A stretch of DNA of 64,000 nucleotides from Calendula officinalis (lineage: Eukaryota > Streptophyta > Magnoliopsida > Asterales > Asteraceae), in NCBI GenBank assembly GCA_963853835.1, contig OY970820.1:47032907-47096906 (forward strand), given 5' to 3'. The first letter of the stretch is position 1. Each line of letters opens with the position of its first letter. The position numbers were made by a program, and so were the translations under genes. The notes under the pieces were generated by a model. The model did not search any database, was not told the origin of the DNA, and saw nothing but the letters and a program-made list of their open reading frames with translations. Of this stretch, positions 25,359-37,124 are shown one piece after another.

Positions 25359-27075
25359 CGGTTCATGTGAGAACCACTAAAATTGCGAGAACCATTTCTG
25401 ACCAATCATTTCAATTAATTAGTTTTTTAATTATAAAGGGCATTATAGTCTTTTGAAAACTATAAAAATCTTTTAATTAATACCAAATTTAGTTTCCTAA
25501 ATTAAATCGTAACTTCCATGCTATTTTCTAGCATAATAATTCTGCAAATTCGTAGATTATTTTTGAAATTTGTATCCATTCATTCATGAACGCATAACAA
25601 TAACTACCATTTCATGCTATTTTCTATGATGTATCCATTCTTTAATGTGTTTAATGATGAACACAAAATGATATTTTTAAATGTGCAAAATTTACAATTC
25701 ACACTATTGAATGAATCTATAAAAATACATAATGAACAAATCTATGATTTCGTATCCATAATTCATCATTGATCACTAGTGAACACATTTACATAATCAT
25801 AATTAAAATGCATAATTTACACATCACCATCGTATGTAATTACATAATCAAAACATAGATTTACAGATCACCATTGAATATAATTACATAATCAAAACTA
25901 AGATTTACAGATCACATATCTTATAATGAACACTATATAAAGTAATGAATACTAATGCAACTAAGATCAAAACTAAGATTTACAGATCACATATCCGCTG
26001 AATGTTGATCACTAATGAACAAATCTTTCTTCATCCGGTCATCTTTAACTATCCATCTGTCTGGTAAACGTCCATCACTAATGAACATATGTTTCACTGT
26101 GAAAATAAACCTGTTACTATTTGTTTCCGTTAGATTCACCGGAGTGTTAAATAATCACATCAATATTTAAATTACCCTTGATCAGAAACATCATAATGAC
26201 TTCACGGATAAAAATGATTATTTAAATACCTATGGGTATTCAAATATTCAAATCATAAATTTATGGGTTCAACCATACAAAAAATATAAATTAATTGGTG
26301 AAGGAAATTTATGACTCTTGAATTAATGGTCCCACCCCACATCACCCTCTCTATGTTTCTTATCCCCTGCGTACAGCAACAAACAACCACCATCACCTTA
26401 CTTTTTGATTCCAAACACATCTTTGAGACTATGAAGCCAGCGACAATACGTAATCACAGATCTGGAAAATTTAATTTTTAATAGTGGGGTTTTCAATTTT
26501 TTTTAGAAAATTAGCTATCTCACCAGTAAAATAAATAACAGATCTGAAATACACGAATCGAAGAACTCACCATGGCCGGTTGCGAGATTTGTGGGTGCGA
26601 GAACCGTCGCCGGTTGCCGATTATGAGATCGTCGGGTGCGAGAACCGTTGTTGATTCAGTAGTATATAATCAGATGAACAGATTCATTAGTATTTAATAT
26701 GCAATAACCAGAACCATGGTGGTGAAGGCGGCGTTTGTTGGTGGCTGACTCACGAATTCAGGCGAGGTTGATGAATCGGTTGGGTGACAGAGAAATGGAG
26801 GAACACGTTTTTTATTAGGGTTAATAACGAGTGTTTTATTTTATAGAGAGAGAAACAAGATACCCCGTATAAGGGTTTTTTTTTTCCTTTTTTATTACTA
26901 AATTATAAGTTAATTGGACCATTTTACCCTTTTGATCACTAACTTTTAATACATGTATTTCTACTTATTTACGATTATGCCACCGATGATCCTAACAACA
27001 CATATATTAATCTGATGGCGAAAATCAGTTCTCGCAGTTCTCGCAATTTTAATGTTTCTCGCATGAACCCTTGTC
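25359..27075. mobile_element. TA-bounded inverted-repeat element, family c (about 1.7 kb)
   Basis: The left end GGTTCATGTGAGAACCACTA then AAATTGCGAGAACC pairs with the right end, reverse complemented, GGTTCATGCGAGAAACATTA then AAATTGCGAGAAC. The interior has no long ORF. A GC-richer patch at 26560-26800 with ATGGCCGGTTGCGAG and repeated GGGTGCGAGAACCGT looks like captured or decayed coding sequence. Confidence 0.82.
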
Positions 27076-27078
27076 TAT

Positions 27079-27161
<83 letters not shown>
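27076..27161. repeat. (TA)n microsatellite, 86 bp
   Basis: TA run with one AAA interruption near 27091; joins families c and d. Confidence 0.97.
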
Positions 27162-27163
<2 letters not shown>

Positions 27164-28887
27164 AATTATATTGAGAACCCTGATTTCAAAAAGAACTTTG
27201 AGAACTTTTTATTAATCAATTTCGACCATTGGATTTAAGATCAACGCTTAAGATTAATATGGCAAATTTGTAAATAATGAAAATTATATTTTAAGTAAAA
27301 GTTAACTGAAAATGGCATATTAGGTATTTACCAAAGAAATATAATTAATTAAAAATATCAAAACTCTTTCTCTTCCTTAAAAATAGGATTTGTTCACTCT
27401 TTTAAACCTACGTACAACAACTCCTCATTATCTCCCTCACTCTTGTTTTTCTCTGTAAAAGTTCATTTCCACCATTTTTACTAACACCAAGATCTGAACT
27501 TATACCGGCCAAATCAAGGCGCACCGCCACCACCACTGAAACAACCTCAGTATTCTGACCACATCGGTATCCATTTTTTCGCCGGAAACCCAGTCATTCG
27601 CCGCCACGCCCACCACCGTCATCTACCGGAGCAAAGATTTAGCGGCGGTCCTTAGTTTTTCCAGCGTCCACTTGCACCAGATCTAGTTGGTGTTGCGCTG
27701 ACGGTCCGTTTCTGAGTTTTTTCTGCGCAACAGATCCATTTGCAGCCGGCACTCCGCCAACCGCCGCCGGCAGCCACCGTGACCAGTCGCCGGTAAATTA
27801 TTGACTTACGTTTTATCATTTGAATGTTTTATTGGTTAAGATCTCTGAAAAAAATTGTTTGGATTAATTTTATGTTTTGGGTATTTGATTTTTTGTTTGC
27901 ATAATTTTTGTTTGGATAATAGTTCCTTACTTGCACTCTCGCCATTTTTAAGGTTGTTTGACCAATAATGATGTATTTTAGTTTGTAGTGTTCATAGCAC
28001 TTGCTTAAATGTATAGAAGAATCACATCACTAACGAGCCATGACCAAGAAAGTTTATAATTTATTAAATCTACTCTTCACTCTGTCTTCCGAGTATTACA
28101 AAGGTAATCATTTGTTTACATTTTTTGTATGCATAAACAATTTTTAGTTAAGATTTCTGAATAATGTATTCTTATTAAACATATATGTTTTTTTTATATA
28201 TATTTTGTAGTGGGTAGTATAATGAGTTGTTGATGTCAACATTGGTGCAAAGTATTCTGCTGAAGGAGGTGATTAAGATTAAGGTGTTATGATCAAGAAA
28301 TCAAGGTGTTGTAGCTGTTGGCGTTGGTGTAAATTATTAGGTCTTGTGAGTCACAGTTTGCTTATGTGTTGTTCTTGATTATGGTAACATAAATGTTTTT
28401 GTTTTGATACATATGTGTTGTATGTGCATGTATGTTATTCAATATTTTTATGTTTGTATCAAAGTGTATGTTTGAGTTGGATGACATAAATGGTATATTG
28501 TACATGTGTGTTCTTTAAAATAATGTTTGCCTTTTGTATGGATAAGTTAAACATGTATGTTCAAACATGTATATTCAATACAACCGTAAGAAAACCTATA
28601 TGTAACAATAAATTTCCAAAACTAATGCAAAAAAACATATACGTAAAAAAACATATATGTATAATCGGCTTGACAACAATAATATAATAACAATAAATTT
28701 TTGAAAATAATTCCTAAATTTTAGGAAAGTTTAAAAAAGGAAATATTTTTCTTTTTTGTAAAATGTCATAAATACCCTTGAATAATTAATATGAATTAAA
28801 TTAATTAAAATCAATTTACTAAATTATGATTGGTTAATAAAAGTTCTCAGAGTTCTTTTTGAAATCAAGGTTCTCAATATAACTCGA

Positions 28888-28890
<3 letters not shown>
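27162..28890. mobile_element. TA-bounded inverted-repeat element, family d (about 1.7 kb)
   Basis: Terminal inverted repeats of about 54 bases: TTATATTGAGAACC(C/T)TGAT then TTCAAAAAGAACT at both ends in opposite orientation. The interior contains a proline/arginine-coding-like GC patch (27500-27800, GCCGCCACCACCACTG and GCCGCCGGCAGCC). No complete gene. Confidence 0.87.
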
Positions 28891-28965
<75 letters not shown>

Positions 28966-28974
28966 GGAGAGAGA
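28891..28974. repeat. (TA)n then (GA)n compound microsatellite
   Basis: About 42 bp of TA followed by about 42 bp of GA with small interruptions; joins families d and e. Confidence 0.97.
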
Positions 28975-29761
28975 CGTTCATGGAGGTCCATCATATTTAG
29001 GAAGTCCCAAGGAATAAATCTCAATCATTGATCAATAGGATCTAATGGTCAAAATTAATCATATATTTTATATATTGAGGGGTATTTTGGTCATTTTTTA
29101 AAAAATAAATTTTTTTTTATTTTTTATTATGAAGGGGTATTTTGGTCATTTGGCACTTAAAAAAAATTTCTATTTTTTATTTTATTTTTTATTTTATTTT
29201 TATTTTTTATTTTTGTATTTTTGTATCTTTTTATTAATTTTTTTATTAAAAAATAATATTTATTTGATAATTACGTATATAACTTAATGACATGTGATTT
29301 TAGGATAAAATCACATGTGATTTTAGTATAAAATGATGTTTTAGTTAAATCACATGTGATTCAGAATGCAATCACATGTGATTCACTATGCAATCACATG
29401 TGATTCACTATGCATTAACATTATTTGTTATTAATAAAAATTAATAATTTTTATAAAATAATAATAAATAAATAATTTTTAAAAAAAACTAAAAATTTAA
29501 AATAAAAAATAAAAATAAAAAAATATTTTTTTTCAAAATGACCAAAATACCCCTAAATTAAAAATAAAAAAATAAGAAATAAATAAAAAAAATAAAAGTT
29601 TAAAATAAAAAATAAAATAAAATTTTTTTAGTGCCAAATGACCAAAATACCCTCCATATTTTAAAGTATGTGATTAATCTTGACTATTAGATCATATTGA
29701 TCAATGGTTGAGATTTGTTACTCGGGACTTTGTAAAAATCACGGACCTCCTTGAACGCAAC
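28975..29761. mobile_element. TA-bounded foldback element, family e (about 0.79 kb)
   Basis: Long inverted ends. The left end GTTCATGGAGGTCC, then AATCTCAATCATTGATCAAT, then AGGATCTAATGGTCA, mirrors the right end from 29672 to 29755. Further in, GGGGTATTTTGGTCATTT pairs with AAATGACCAAAATACCC. The centre has four short repeats of AATCACATGTGATT. The right end touches a truncated family a copy without a TA run between. Confidence 0.85.
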
Positions 29762-30028
29762 TCCCCATGATTATTACTATATTTGACCAGAAAAAAATTT
29801 TGAAAAAAAAAATTATAATCCACTTTCTTTTGCGGATCATAACAACCATATTTTTTTTGTGGATCATTATTAAGATCCATATTTATTTTTTTGGATAATT
29901 TTTTAATTTTTTTTTGGATCTTATATGCTGCGATTTCAATGTTTAAAAAATGAATTTTTTGAAAAAAGTTTTTTTTGGATCATTTTTAGAGTTTTTTTTG
30001 GAGTCCTCGCAGTACTCACCGGATCCGG

Positions 30029-30032
<4 letters not shown>
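29762..30032. mobile_element. Family a element, copy 2, left end missing
   Basis: Starts inside family a at CCCCATGATTATTACTA, matching the interior of copies 1, 3 and 4, and runs to the intact right end CACCGGATCCGGACC beside (TA)n. The missing left end is replaced by family e, so insertion or recombination removed it. Confidence 0.82.

Positions 30033-30112
<80 letters not shown>
30033..30112. repeat. (TA)n microsatellite, 80 bp
   Basis: Pure TA run between two family a copies. Confidence 0.97.
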
Positions 30113-30115
<3 letters not shown>

Positions 30116-30501
30116 GTGGGATCCTGTGATGACTCAAAAAACGGTGAGTACTCGCGAGGAAACCTTTAAAACATTCGAAAAAATTAGGAAATATATATAT
30201 ATATAACTCTCCATGATTATTACTACATTTGACAAAAAAAAAATTTGAAAACAAATTATGATCCACTTTTTTTTGCGGATCATAACAATGATCCATATTT
30301 TTTTTGTGGATCATTATTATGATCCATATTTTTTTTTTTGATCATTTTTTAAAATTTTTTATTTTTTTTTTGATCTTATATGCTGCGATTTTAATGTTTA
30401 AAAAATAAAGTTTTTGAAAAAAGTTTGTTTTGGATCATTTTTAGAGTTTTTTTTGTAGTCATCGCAGTCCTCACCGGGTAAAGAGTCCTCACCGGATCCG
30501 G

Positions 30502-30505
<4 letters not shown>
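30113..30505. mobile_element. Family a element, copy 3 (about 0.39 kb)
   Basis: Both ends present: GGGATCCTGTGATGACTC on the left and CACCGGATCCGGACC on the right. Compared with copy 1 the right end has an extra CACCGGGTAAAGAGTCCT segment. Non-coding. Confidence 0.87.

Positions 30506-30587
<82 letters not shown>
30506..30587. repeat. (TA)n microsatellite, 82 bp
   Basis: Pure TA run between families a and f. Confidence 0.97.
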
Positions 30588-30591
<4 letters not shown>

Positions 30592-30962
30592 AGGGCTAGT
30601 TACAGAACCCATTTTAGGCTACAGAACCCGTAGAACTCAATCTAAACCATTGAATTTCAAAATTAAATGATCATGGAAGATACATGAAGTGATTTAACGA
30701 GGAGCCCCATGCATGTATGTTATTCGGGCACGAAAACATATATGTTTTGTGCATGTATGTTTTCATGTATATATAAATAAGTGTTATTTTTGCATTATTT
30801 GAACATATATGTTTTTCAGTATTTTAGATGTTTTTCTTAAGGTATATGTTTCATTTGGGTTAAATGTTATTGTTTTGCATATTTGTTTACTAAATTATAA
30901 TGTTCTTAGATGAGTTCTGCTTGGTTCTACGCAAAAAAATGGGTTCTGTAAATAGCTCGCCC
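30588..30962. mobile_element. TA-bounded inverted-repeat element, family f (about 375 bp)
   Basis: The left end has GGGCTAGTTACAGAACCCAT then TTTAGGCTACAGAACC. The right end, reverse complemented, has GGGCGAGCTATTTACAGAAC then CCATTTTTTTGCGTAGAACC. Short ATGTATGTT and ACATATATGTTTT phrases recur inside. Ends merge into short TA runs. Non-coding. Confidence 0.8.
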
Positions 30963-31080
30963 ATATATATATATTTATATATATATGAGTTGTCTTCAAG
31001 GAAGTCCAAGTATTTTGCATAGTCCAAAGGGACGATTCCTAGCAATTGGATCAACATGGTCAAGATCAAATTATAGTGTT
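30963..31080. mobile_element. Possible left end of a family e-like element
   Basis: After a short TA run comes GAGTTGTCTTCAAGGAAGTCC then AAG. This resembles the reverse complement of the right end of family e (GAGTTGCGTTCAAGGAGGTCC). I did not find a matching partner end before D begins. Confidence 0.45.
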
Positions 31081-31830
31081 TCAAACACATGTGCTTCCAG
31101 TCACGACCACCACCATCGGTCACCATCACCGGCCGCCGCCTCCGGCCACCGCCTCCGGCCACCGGCGGCGGTGGTGGTGGCTGAAAGTGAAGGTGCTGGT
31201 GGTAATGGGGTAGTGGTGGTATTGATGTATTGAAACACATGTGATTCACTAAAACACAGGTATTCCTAAATACAAACAAGCATATTACTTCGAAGCGCAT
31301 GTGTTTCAAGTCACGAAACACATATGTTTTATGTCACTAAAAACATGAGGTTCTAAAACACATGGGAGCATACGAAGCACATGTATTTCAAGTCATGAAA
31401 CACATGTGCTTGGATGTACATATACACTCATTTATTTTCAAAAGAACTGTTATTTGTGAAGCACATCTGCTTCTAGCATACAAACACATGTACTTCATTA
31501 CTTGAAACACATGTGCTTCATTACTTGAAACACATATGCTTGGCTGTTCATATACACTTCTTCATTTTCAAAACAATTGTTATTAGTGAAACACATGTGC
31601 TTCTAGTAACGAAACACATGTGTTTCAAGTCATTAAACACATGTGCTTGGCTATACATATACACTCCTTTATTTTCAAAACACATGTGTTTAAAAAGGTG
31701 AAACACATGTGCTTCCAGTCACGACCACCACCACCGGTCACCACCGCTGGCGGCCACCTCCAGCCGCCGCCGCCCGCCGCCCATCGACGCCGTCTGCCGC
31801 CGTCGGAGGTTGGTGGGGTATTGATGTATT
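31080..31830. repeat. ACACATGTG minisatellite with GC-rich inserts
   Basis: GAAACACATGTGCTTC-type units recur about every 20-60 bases from 31083 to 31710. Two long units share CACATGTGCTTCCAGTCACG and a GC-rich CCACCACCxxCGGTCACC block (31088 and 31702). The unit at 31213-31245 contains GGTATTGATGTATTGAAACA, an intact relative of the site into which element D inserted. Open frames here are repeat-derived. Confidence 0.85.
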
Positions 31831-32133
31831 TGTTAGGGTCATTTGTATTGTATTCAATAGTTAGGGGACTAGTTGTGTCATATTGTAATAGTGTTAATCT
31901 AGTCTTTAGCCTTAATCATGATGATTAGTGAGCTAGGTATTTAAGGAAAACCTTCACTCACTTATTGTAAGCTTTACACACTCTTAATAGATTTACATTT
32001 CAAAGCAATCCTTCCCTCCATCTTTCTCTCTTAACCTTCACACCAACAACACACACTCTTTCACACACTTAATTCTTCAAATCCTATCAAATCACCATGG
32101 ATTAGCAAGATTTCGTTTGCATTTGATCTATCA
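31831..32133 (+). repeat. 5' LTR of element D (303 bp)
   Basis: Starts TGTTAGGGTCATTTGTATTG and ends TTTGATCTATCA. It contains a TATTTAAGG box near 31938, likely the promoter. The start TG and end CA are canonical. Confidence 0.93.
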
Positions 32134-32135
32134 AG

Positions 32136-32146
32136 TGGTATCAGAG
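32136..32146 (+). other. Primer binding site of element D
   Basis: TGGTATCAGAG two bases after the LTR, complementary to initiator tRNA-Met. Confidence 0.9.
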
Positions 32147-33289
32147 AAAAACTCTCCGTGAGTAGATCCAAATTCGTGGTAATTCGATCAAGATCAGGAA
32201 ATTTTGAAGAAAAGTTGTGTTCATCACTTGAAATTTAATTGTCAAAATTTTCTATTCGAATTGATGAATTGATTGAAGATTCATGTATCTCCAGTGATTC
32301 TAAGAAGAATAGAATCAAATTTCAATCCAATCCATCAACAATTCATCTCAATTTCGTGATTTTAGTGAAAAACTTAAAAACTCAAAATACGGACTGTAAA
32401 ATCAAAATCGAGTGCATATTTGATATGTTTTGAGTTGTTTGATTGCATCAAACTGTTAGAAATTGAATTTCCAACGTTTTGTGATTGGAATCACTGAATT
32501 TAGGTGAGAATTGAGCCTAATTGAATCAAATATATGAGTTTTTGAAGCTTATGTCAATGTGTCCGTCTGTTGAAGACTTCGACATCAAGAACTAGTTCGG
32601 CTCAAGCTGTGTTCGGCTTGATTGTGTTCGGCTCGAACATCTTCGACTAAGTTGTGTTCGGCTTCGGCTCAGGATCGAACTCAAATTGTTCGGCTCATAT
32701 CAAAATCGATTGTTCGGCTCTTAAAGTTCGGCCCGAACAAAACCAGTCTTCGGCATCCAGATAGTGTTCGATCTCATAAACTGTTGGACATCATAAACTG
32801 TTCGGCAAAATTAATACTTGATTCTTCATTCGATTTCAACATTAAGCGATCTCTCCTTGAAGATTTCGACCTCGTCTCTGCTTGAAGATTTCAACTTTAA
32901 TCGATCGAATCTGTTACGCCCAATCAAGCGATCTCAACCTCGTCTGAAATTTGTGCGGCCCTATCCATTTCACATCCCAAGAACACTAATCGTTAAAATC
33001 CCACTATCCAACATTAATATCAAGCCCAAATCTGATATTCACAGCCCAAACTTTAATATACCAGCCCAAATTCTAATTCAAAATCTCTTAGCCCAAAAAC
33101 AAATTAAAAATATTTTAAAACTTACAATTTTTTTTTTCCAAATTACCGATTCTAAAAACTTAAATTTTTTTTTTTAACTTTTACATTTTTTTAGAATCCT
33201 AGAAGAAAATTACATTTTTTTAACACAAGAACTTTTACTTAAACCTGATAATTTTTACACCTCTCGAATCAATCCTAATAATCGCAAAA
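32147..33289 (+). other. Leader of element D with a TTCGGCTC-type repeat tract
   Basis: About 1.1 kb without a convincing ORF. From 32590 to 32800 the phrase GTTCGGCTC/TTCGGCTCGA recurs roughly ten times in slightly different contexts, and AGCCCAAA recurs at 33020-33100. It probably is the untranslated leader with RNA-packaging or structural roles; the function is inference. Confidence 0.6.
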
Positions 33290-35442
33290 ATGGAAAAGCC
33301 AACCATCACACCTTTGAATGCTACAAAGAAACCAATCGTTCGTGATTCAGAGTATTATGAACGTAAGATGTTGATGGCTAAACAAACTGAGACTGAAAAA
33401 GTGATATTTGTTGAAGATCTTCAATGGATGAAAGATTCAGATCCTAAGGATGCAGAAAATGATGAGATTACTGATCGTTTAAATGAAGATTATAACAAAG
33501 AAATAGAGGTAATTAATTCTTTCTAGTCTAATTCTTCACATTTAATTGATTCTGATAATTGTTTTGTAACGAACCAGATTTCTGAAATTGATTCTTTAAA
33601 ACAAAACATTTTAGATGAAAAATATTTAAATAATCAATTTCAAGAACGTTTAAATGATTTGCAAAATGAAAATGAACAACTTTTTCATTCATATGAACAA
33701 CTTGTTCAACAGATTAAACAAATTAAAAAAGTCAAACTTGAGAATCTGGAGTTACAAAATCAAGTATCAAAATTGAATATCAAATATGATAATGATATTA
33801 AGAATTTGTCTCATACAATTTCTGAAAAAGAAATGGAAAGAAATAACAAATCTTAAAAATACCCAAAATTCAATATTAAATGACCGAAATGATAAATATT
33901 ACAAATTGTATATTGAAACATGGCATGAATATCAAATAACTAAAAACTGGTTGGAACGCAAACAAAAAGAATTCGATGATAATTAGAAACAGTTCAAATC
34001 TTTAAACAATAAAATAAAAGAACTTTCTGACACCTTACATGAAAACGGCATCAAAACATCACGCGAATTAAACAGCAAAACAAAATGTCATACATCAACT
34101 TCAATATGATAAAACTCAACTTTCTTCCCACATCAAACACCTAGAAGAAATAATCGCCAAACGAGGACAAACTGATCAAACTATTCATTTGAACAAGCCT
34201 AAAGACTTCAAATATTTCAATTCAAGAGAAGGGCAAGGAGCTGATAATCCAGAATATCTTAAAAGGGCGTGTGATATGCTTCCAATATTATATGATTACA
34301 AATACATGCATTTAGATATCTGGCAGAGCTTCATTCGTATGACTAATGGGGAAGAAGAGATTGAGACATTCAACAGAGCAAAGAAGGAGAATGCACAAAT
34401 TAGTTTCAACTATACTGAATTAAATAAAACATATGAAACTAAAAAGGCTAAATTTTAAAATGATGAGTATTTCCCAATTATAAAACCAGAAGAATTTGAA
34501 ATTAAAGAAAATGCTGTTATTCAACAAAAGGTTACACCAAAGATTTATGTACCATCTCTAATTCTAGAAAAGAAAATTTGTCAATTGGAAAATTAAATCG
34601 ACGAAACACATAAGACATTTGACAAAGAAAAATCAGTTTTACAATCCAAAAATTTTTAATTAGCAACTAAAATTGATAAAACACATAAATCTTTTGATGA
34701 AGACAAATTAAAGTTGCAAACGACAATTAAAAATTTAGAATCTAAATCATCTCATTTTCAGAAGTTTAAGAAGCCTAGTGCATCTTTGAAATTAGATTCT
34801 CCTTTACCTGCAAAGAAAAAATGTAATAACTCCAGAATGTTTTCTCCTGTCATGGCATATCGTGATTTATATACAATCAAGCAAACTGAGGTTAATAGAA
34901 GACATTCTAAACCTAAACCGAAATCACAAGTCACTTACTTAACCAAGCCTAAGCCTAGGAGATCCACGGTCCCGCCAAACTCTGATAAAAATATGAATGC
35001 TCTCAAACAAATTAATATAGGAAATTCCGCACCTAAAACTCCAAATAAATTAGGTTCCTCTTCCAGACTTAAGCATTCTCAGAAGGTTAAGACTAAACCG
35101 TCTACCGTGTTGAAACATTCTACTCATTCAAAGAAAATCTTTTCCAAAACTACATCTGTAAAATACTCAAGAAATGATTTATTTTCATTGGCACCAATAA
35201 CAACTTTTAATCAAGTTCCAAAAACAACTCCTAAAACATTCACGATCTTCAAAGAACGATGGGTTCCAAAAACTCCAAAATCTCAAATAATTCCCCGGAA
35301 ATTATTTGAAAGTGAAATATCAAGTTTCAGCTTTTCTTGGAACTCTCAATCTTTAAATCAAATCGATACAACTTATCGGTGGTTTCATTCCCACACTAAC
35401 AATGTCGGACCCAAACAAAAATGGGTACCAAAAGTTGTTTGA
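33290..35442 (+). pseudogene. Gag-like gene of element D, degenerate
   Basis: It begins ATGGAAAAGCCAACC (MEKPTITPLNATKKPIV). Stops and small shifts break it into pieces: 33290-33526, a coiled-coil-rich part about 33600-33860 (LQNENEQLFHSYEQLVQQIK), 34189-34458 (YLKRACDMLPILYDYKYMHL) and a long basic, serine/proline/lysine-rich tail 34714-35442. It ends GPKQKWVPK, then a stop. The tail matches in place the WVPK end of Gag in A, B and C, and is followed by CTTGTTTTGCAGG, like the CTTGTGCAGGG of those elements. There is no CCHC knuckle. It was probably a particle or RNA-binding protein; the exact family is uncertain. Confidence 0.6.
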
Positions 35443-36520
35443 CTTGTTTTGCAGGAGAATGACTTATACATAATTCAGTGTATAACTCGCACTTCAATGA
35501 TATAGCTCTTACACACTTCAGTGTATGACCCGAGCTTCAACGTAATGGCTTTCAAGTACATCAGCTTGAAACCCGCTCTTAATCTGTAAATCATATAATT
35601 GTAAAAACTCTTTCCCACCCATCTAAGACTGTAAATTTTTCACTACCTTTATTTTGTCGAGGGGGAAAAATATTAATTCTAGGGAGAGAATTAGTATTTC
35701 TAGGGGGAGAAACTTTCTTATATCAATACTTATATACCCGTTTGAATTTTTTTTAATCAATAATTTTTTTTTCTCAAAAGACAATACCTTCCCATGGTTT
35801 GCCAGAACCGGCCTTACCTTCCAAGGGAAATATCTTTTAGCCGATTGGTAAATGTGAGGGTATAAGTCTAGGGTATAGATTTAGGTGAGTGCAAGATGAT
35901 GTGAAAACATGATAATATCAAGAAAACACACCTTTGAGTGCATCCAAACCGTCAATAAACCGGGCAACCTCACTAAAAAGTGTTCATTCATGTGTTTAAT
36001 GTTTCACCAGACTTAACTGGCCCAGTCAAGCATTTGCACTCCACCACCAACCACTCAGATTCCTCTCAATAGGAATTTGTTTCAATTCATCAGGGGACGT
36101 AGCACATAATCTATCGACTGCTCATTCGGAGTATGTTGGTATTGAAATAATTAACCTCCTGCCCCGGGTTACGTCTTTATTGAATGCACAGTGTGTCTAG
36201 ATCTCACCGCCAAATATTTCAAATTTAGGACACATACACTCTTATAAATGAATCTCCGTGTATTCATCGGAGCACTCATAGTGGCATCACGATTCGGTGC
36301 TTCACGAGGATTGAGTGGAAATCCTGCTAGAGCTAAAATCACGCCAACTCTAACCGCAGGTCACACATTTGTATCAACGGTTGTGCAAACGACTATCGAT
36401 TCATCCGGTGTGTTAACGGATACTCTTTGCGAGTCCGGTATTACCTTATTTGTTCAAGTTGATGTGCCTATATTTGATATCTTAAAGGCAACAAATTATG
36501 CCGTAAACACATACATTTTC
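35443..36520 (+). other. Internal region of element D, part 1, with purine tracts and repeat copy 1
   Basis: The region opens with TTCAGTGTATAACTCGC and TTCAGTGTATGACCCG (short direct repeats near 35478 and 35520). Purine tracts GAGGGGGAAAA and TAGGGGGAGAAA follow at about 35659 and 35701. From about 36120 to 36520 lies copy 1 of a segment duplicated at 60020-60430. The open frame 36248-36526 (MNLRVFIGALIVASRFGASR) is interrupted at its 3' end by element B; no known domain. Confidence 0.6.
36516..36520. other. Target site duplication of element B, left
   Basis: TTTTC, identical to 48023-48027 on the other side of B. Confidence 0.9.
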
Positions 36521-37026
36521 TGTTAAGGCAAAAAGCCTTACCTCTTTAAATCTTAGGATAACAAAACAACCTAGACTAGCTTAGATTAAATAGTAGATTA
36601 AATTAGCTAAGTTTAGGAGTGATACTGAGTTTGGCCAGTATTGGCCACTCAGTATCAGCACTCAGAATTGGAAAACCAATACTGAGTAGAAGGACTGAGT
36701 TACAGTCAGTATAGTAACGGACTAAGATCAAATCCCTTGATCTTAGTCATTTCCTTAGCTTAGTCCTTCGGTTACTCCTTTGCCCTTTATGTAAGATCTT
36801 TATACCATTATAAATAGAGATCATCTTGCAAATGAGTATTTACCAATTTACAAGTTCACAAATATCTCTTTGTAATTGTTTAAGTGATCTTGTATTTCCC
36901 CTACAAGCCACACTTTGTGGAATAATATACGTTTGACTAAATTACTGTGTTAATCACCTTAATTGTCTTAAGTAAATTATTAATCTAAACAATTATCAAA
37001 CAAACCAGGGTTGTTGTGACCTAACA
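36521..37026 (+). repeat. 5' LTR of element B (506 bp)
   Basis: Begins TGTTAAGGC and ends GACCTAACA. A TATAAATAG box lies at 36809-36817. Inverted repeats are GACTAAGATCAA/TTGATCTTAGTC near 36720-36750. It is rich in CAGTAT/ATACTG motifs between 36620 and 36710. Confidence 0.95.
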
Positions 37027-37028
37027 AC

Positions 37029-37040
37029 TGGTATGAGAGC
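37029..37040 (+). other. Primer binding site of element B, one mismatch
   Basis: TGGTATGAGAGC, where A, C and D have TGGTATCAGAG. The C-to-G change may weaken tRNA-Met pairing. Confidence 0.85.
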
Positions 37041-37124
37041 AGGCTAAATTAATTATTATTTAGTCGATCTATTACCCTGGCAGCCATTCCATATACTTAT
37101 CCCTCAAACACTCAAAAATCCAAA

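Noticed and set aside
25359..26800. Host gene with ATGGCCGG start near 26572
   Set aside because: The frame is short, the GGGTGCGAGAACCGT phrase is a local repeat, and it lies between inverted transposon ends.
31085..31320. Proline/glycine-rich ORFs on both strands
   Set aside because: They arise from a GC-rich CCACC/GGTGG repeat patch inside the minisatellite; no start context, introns or domain support.
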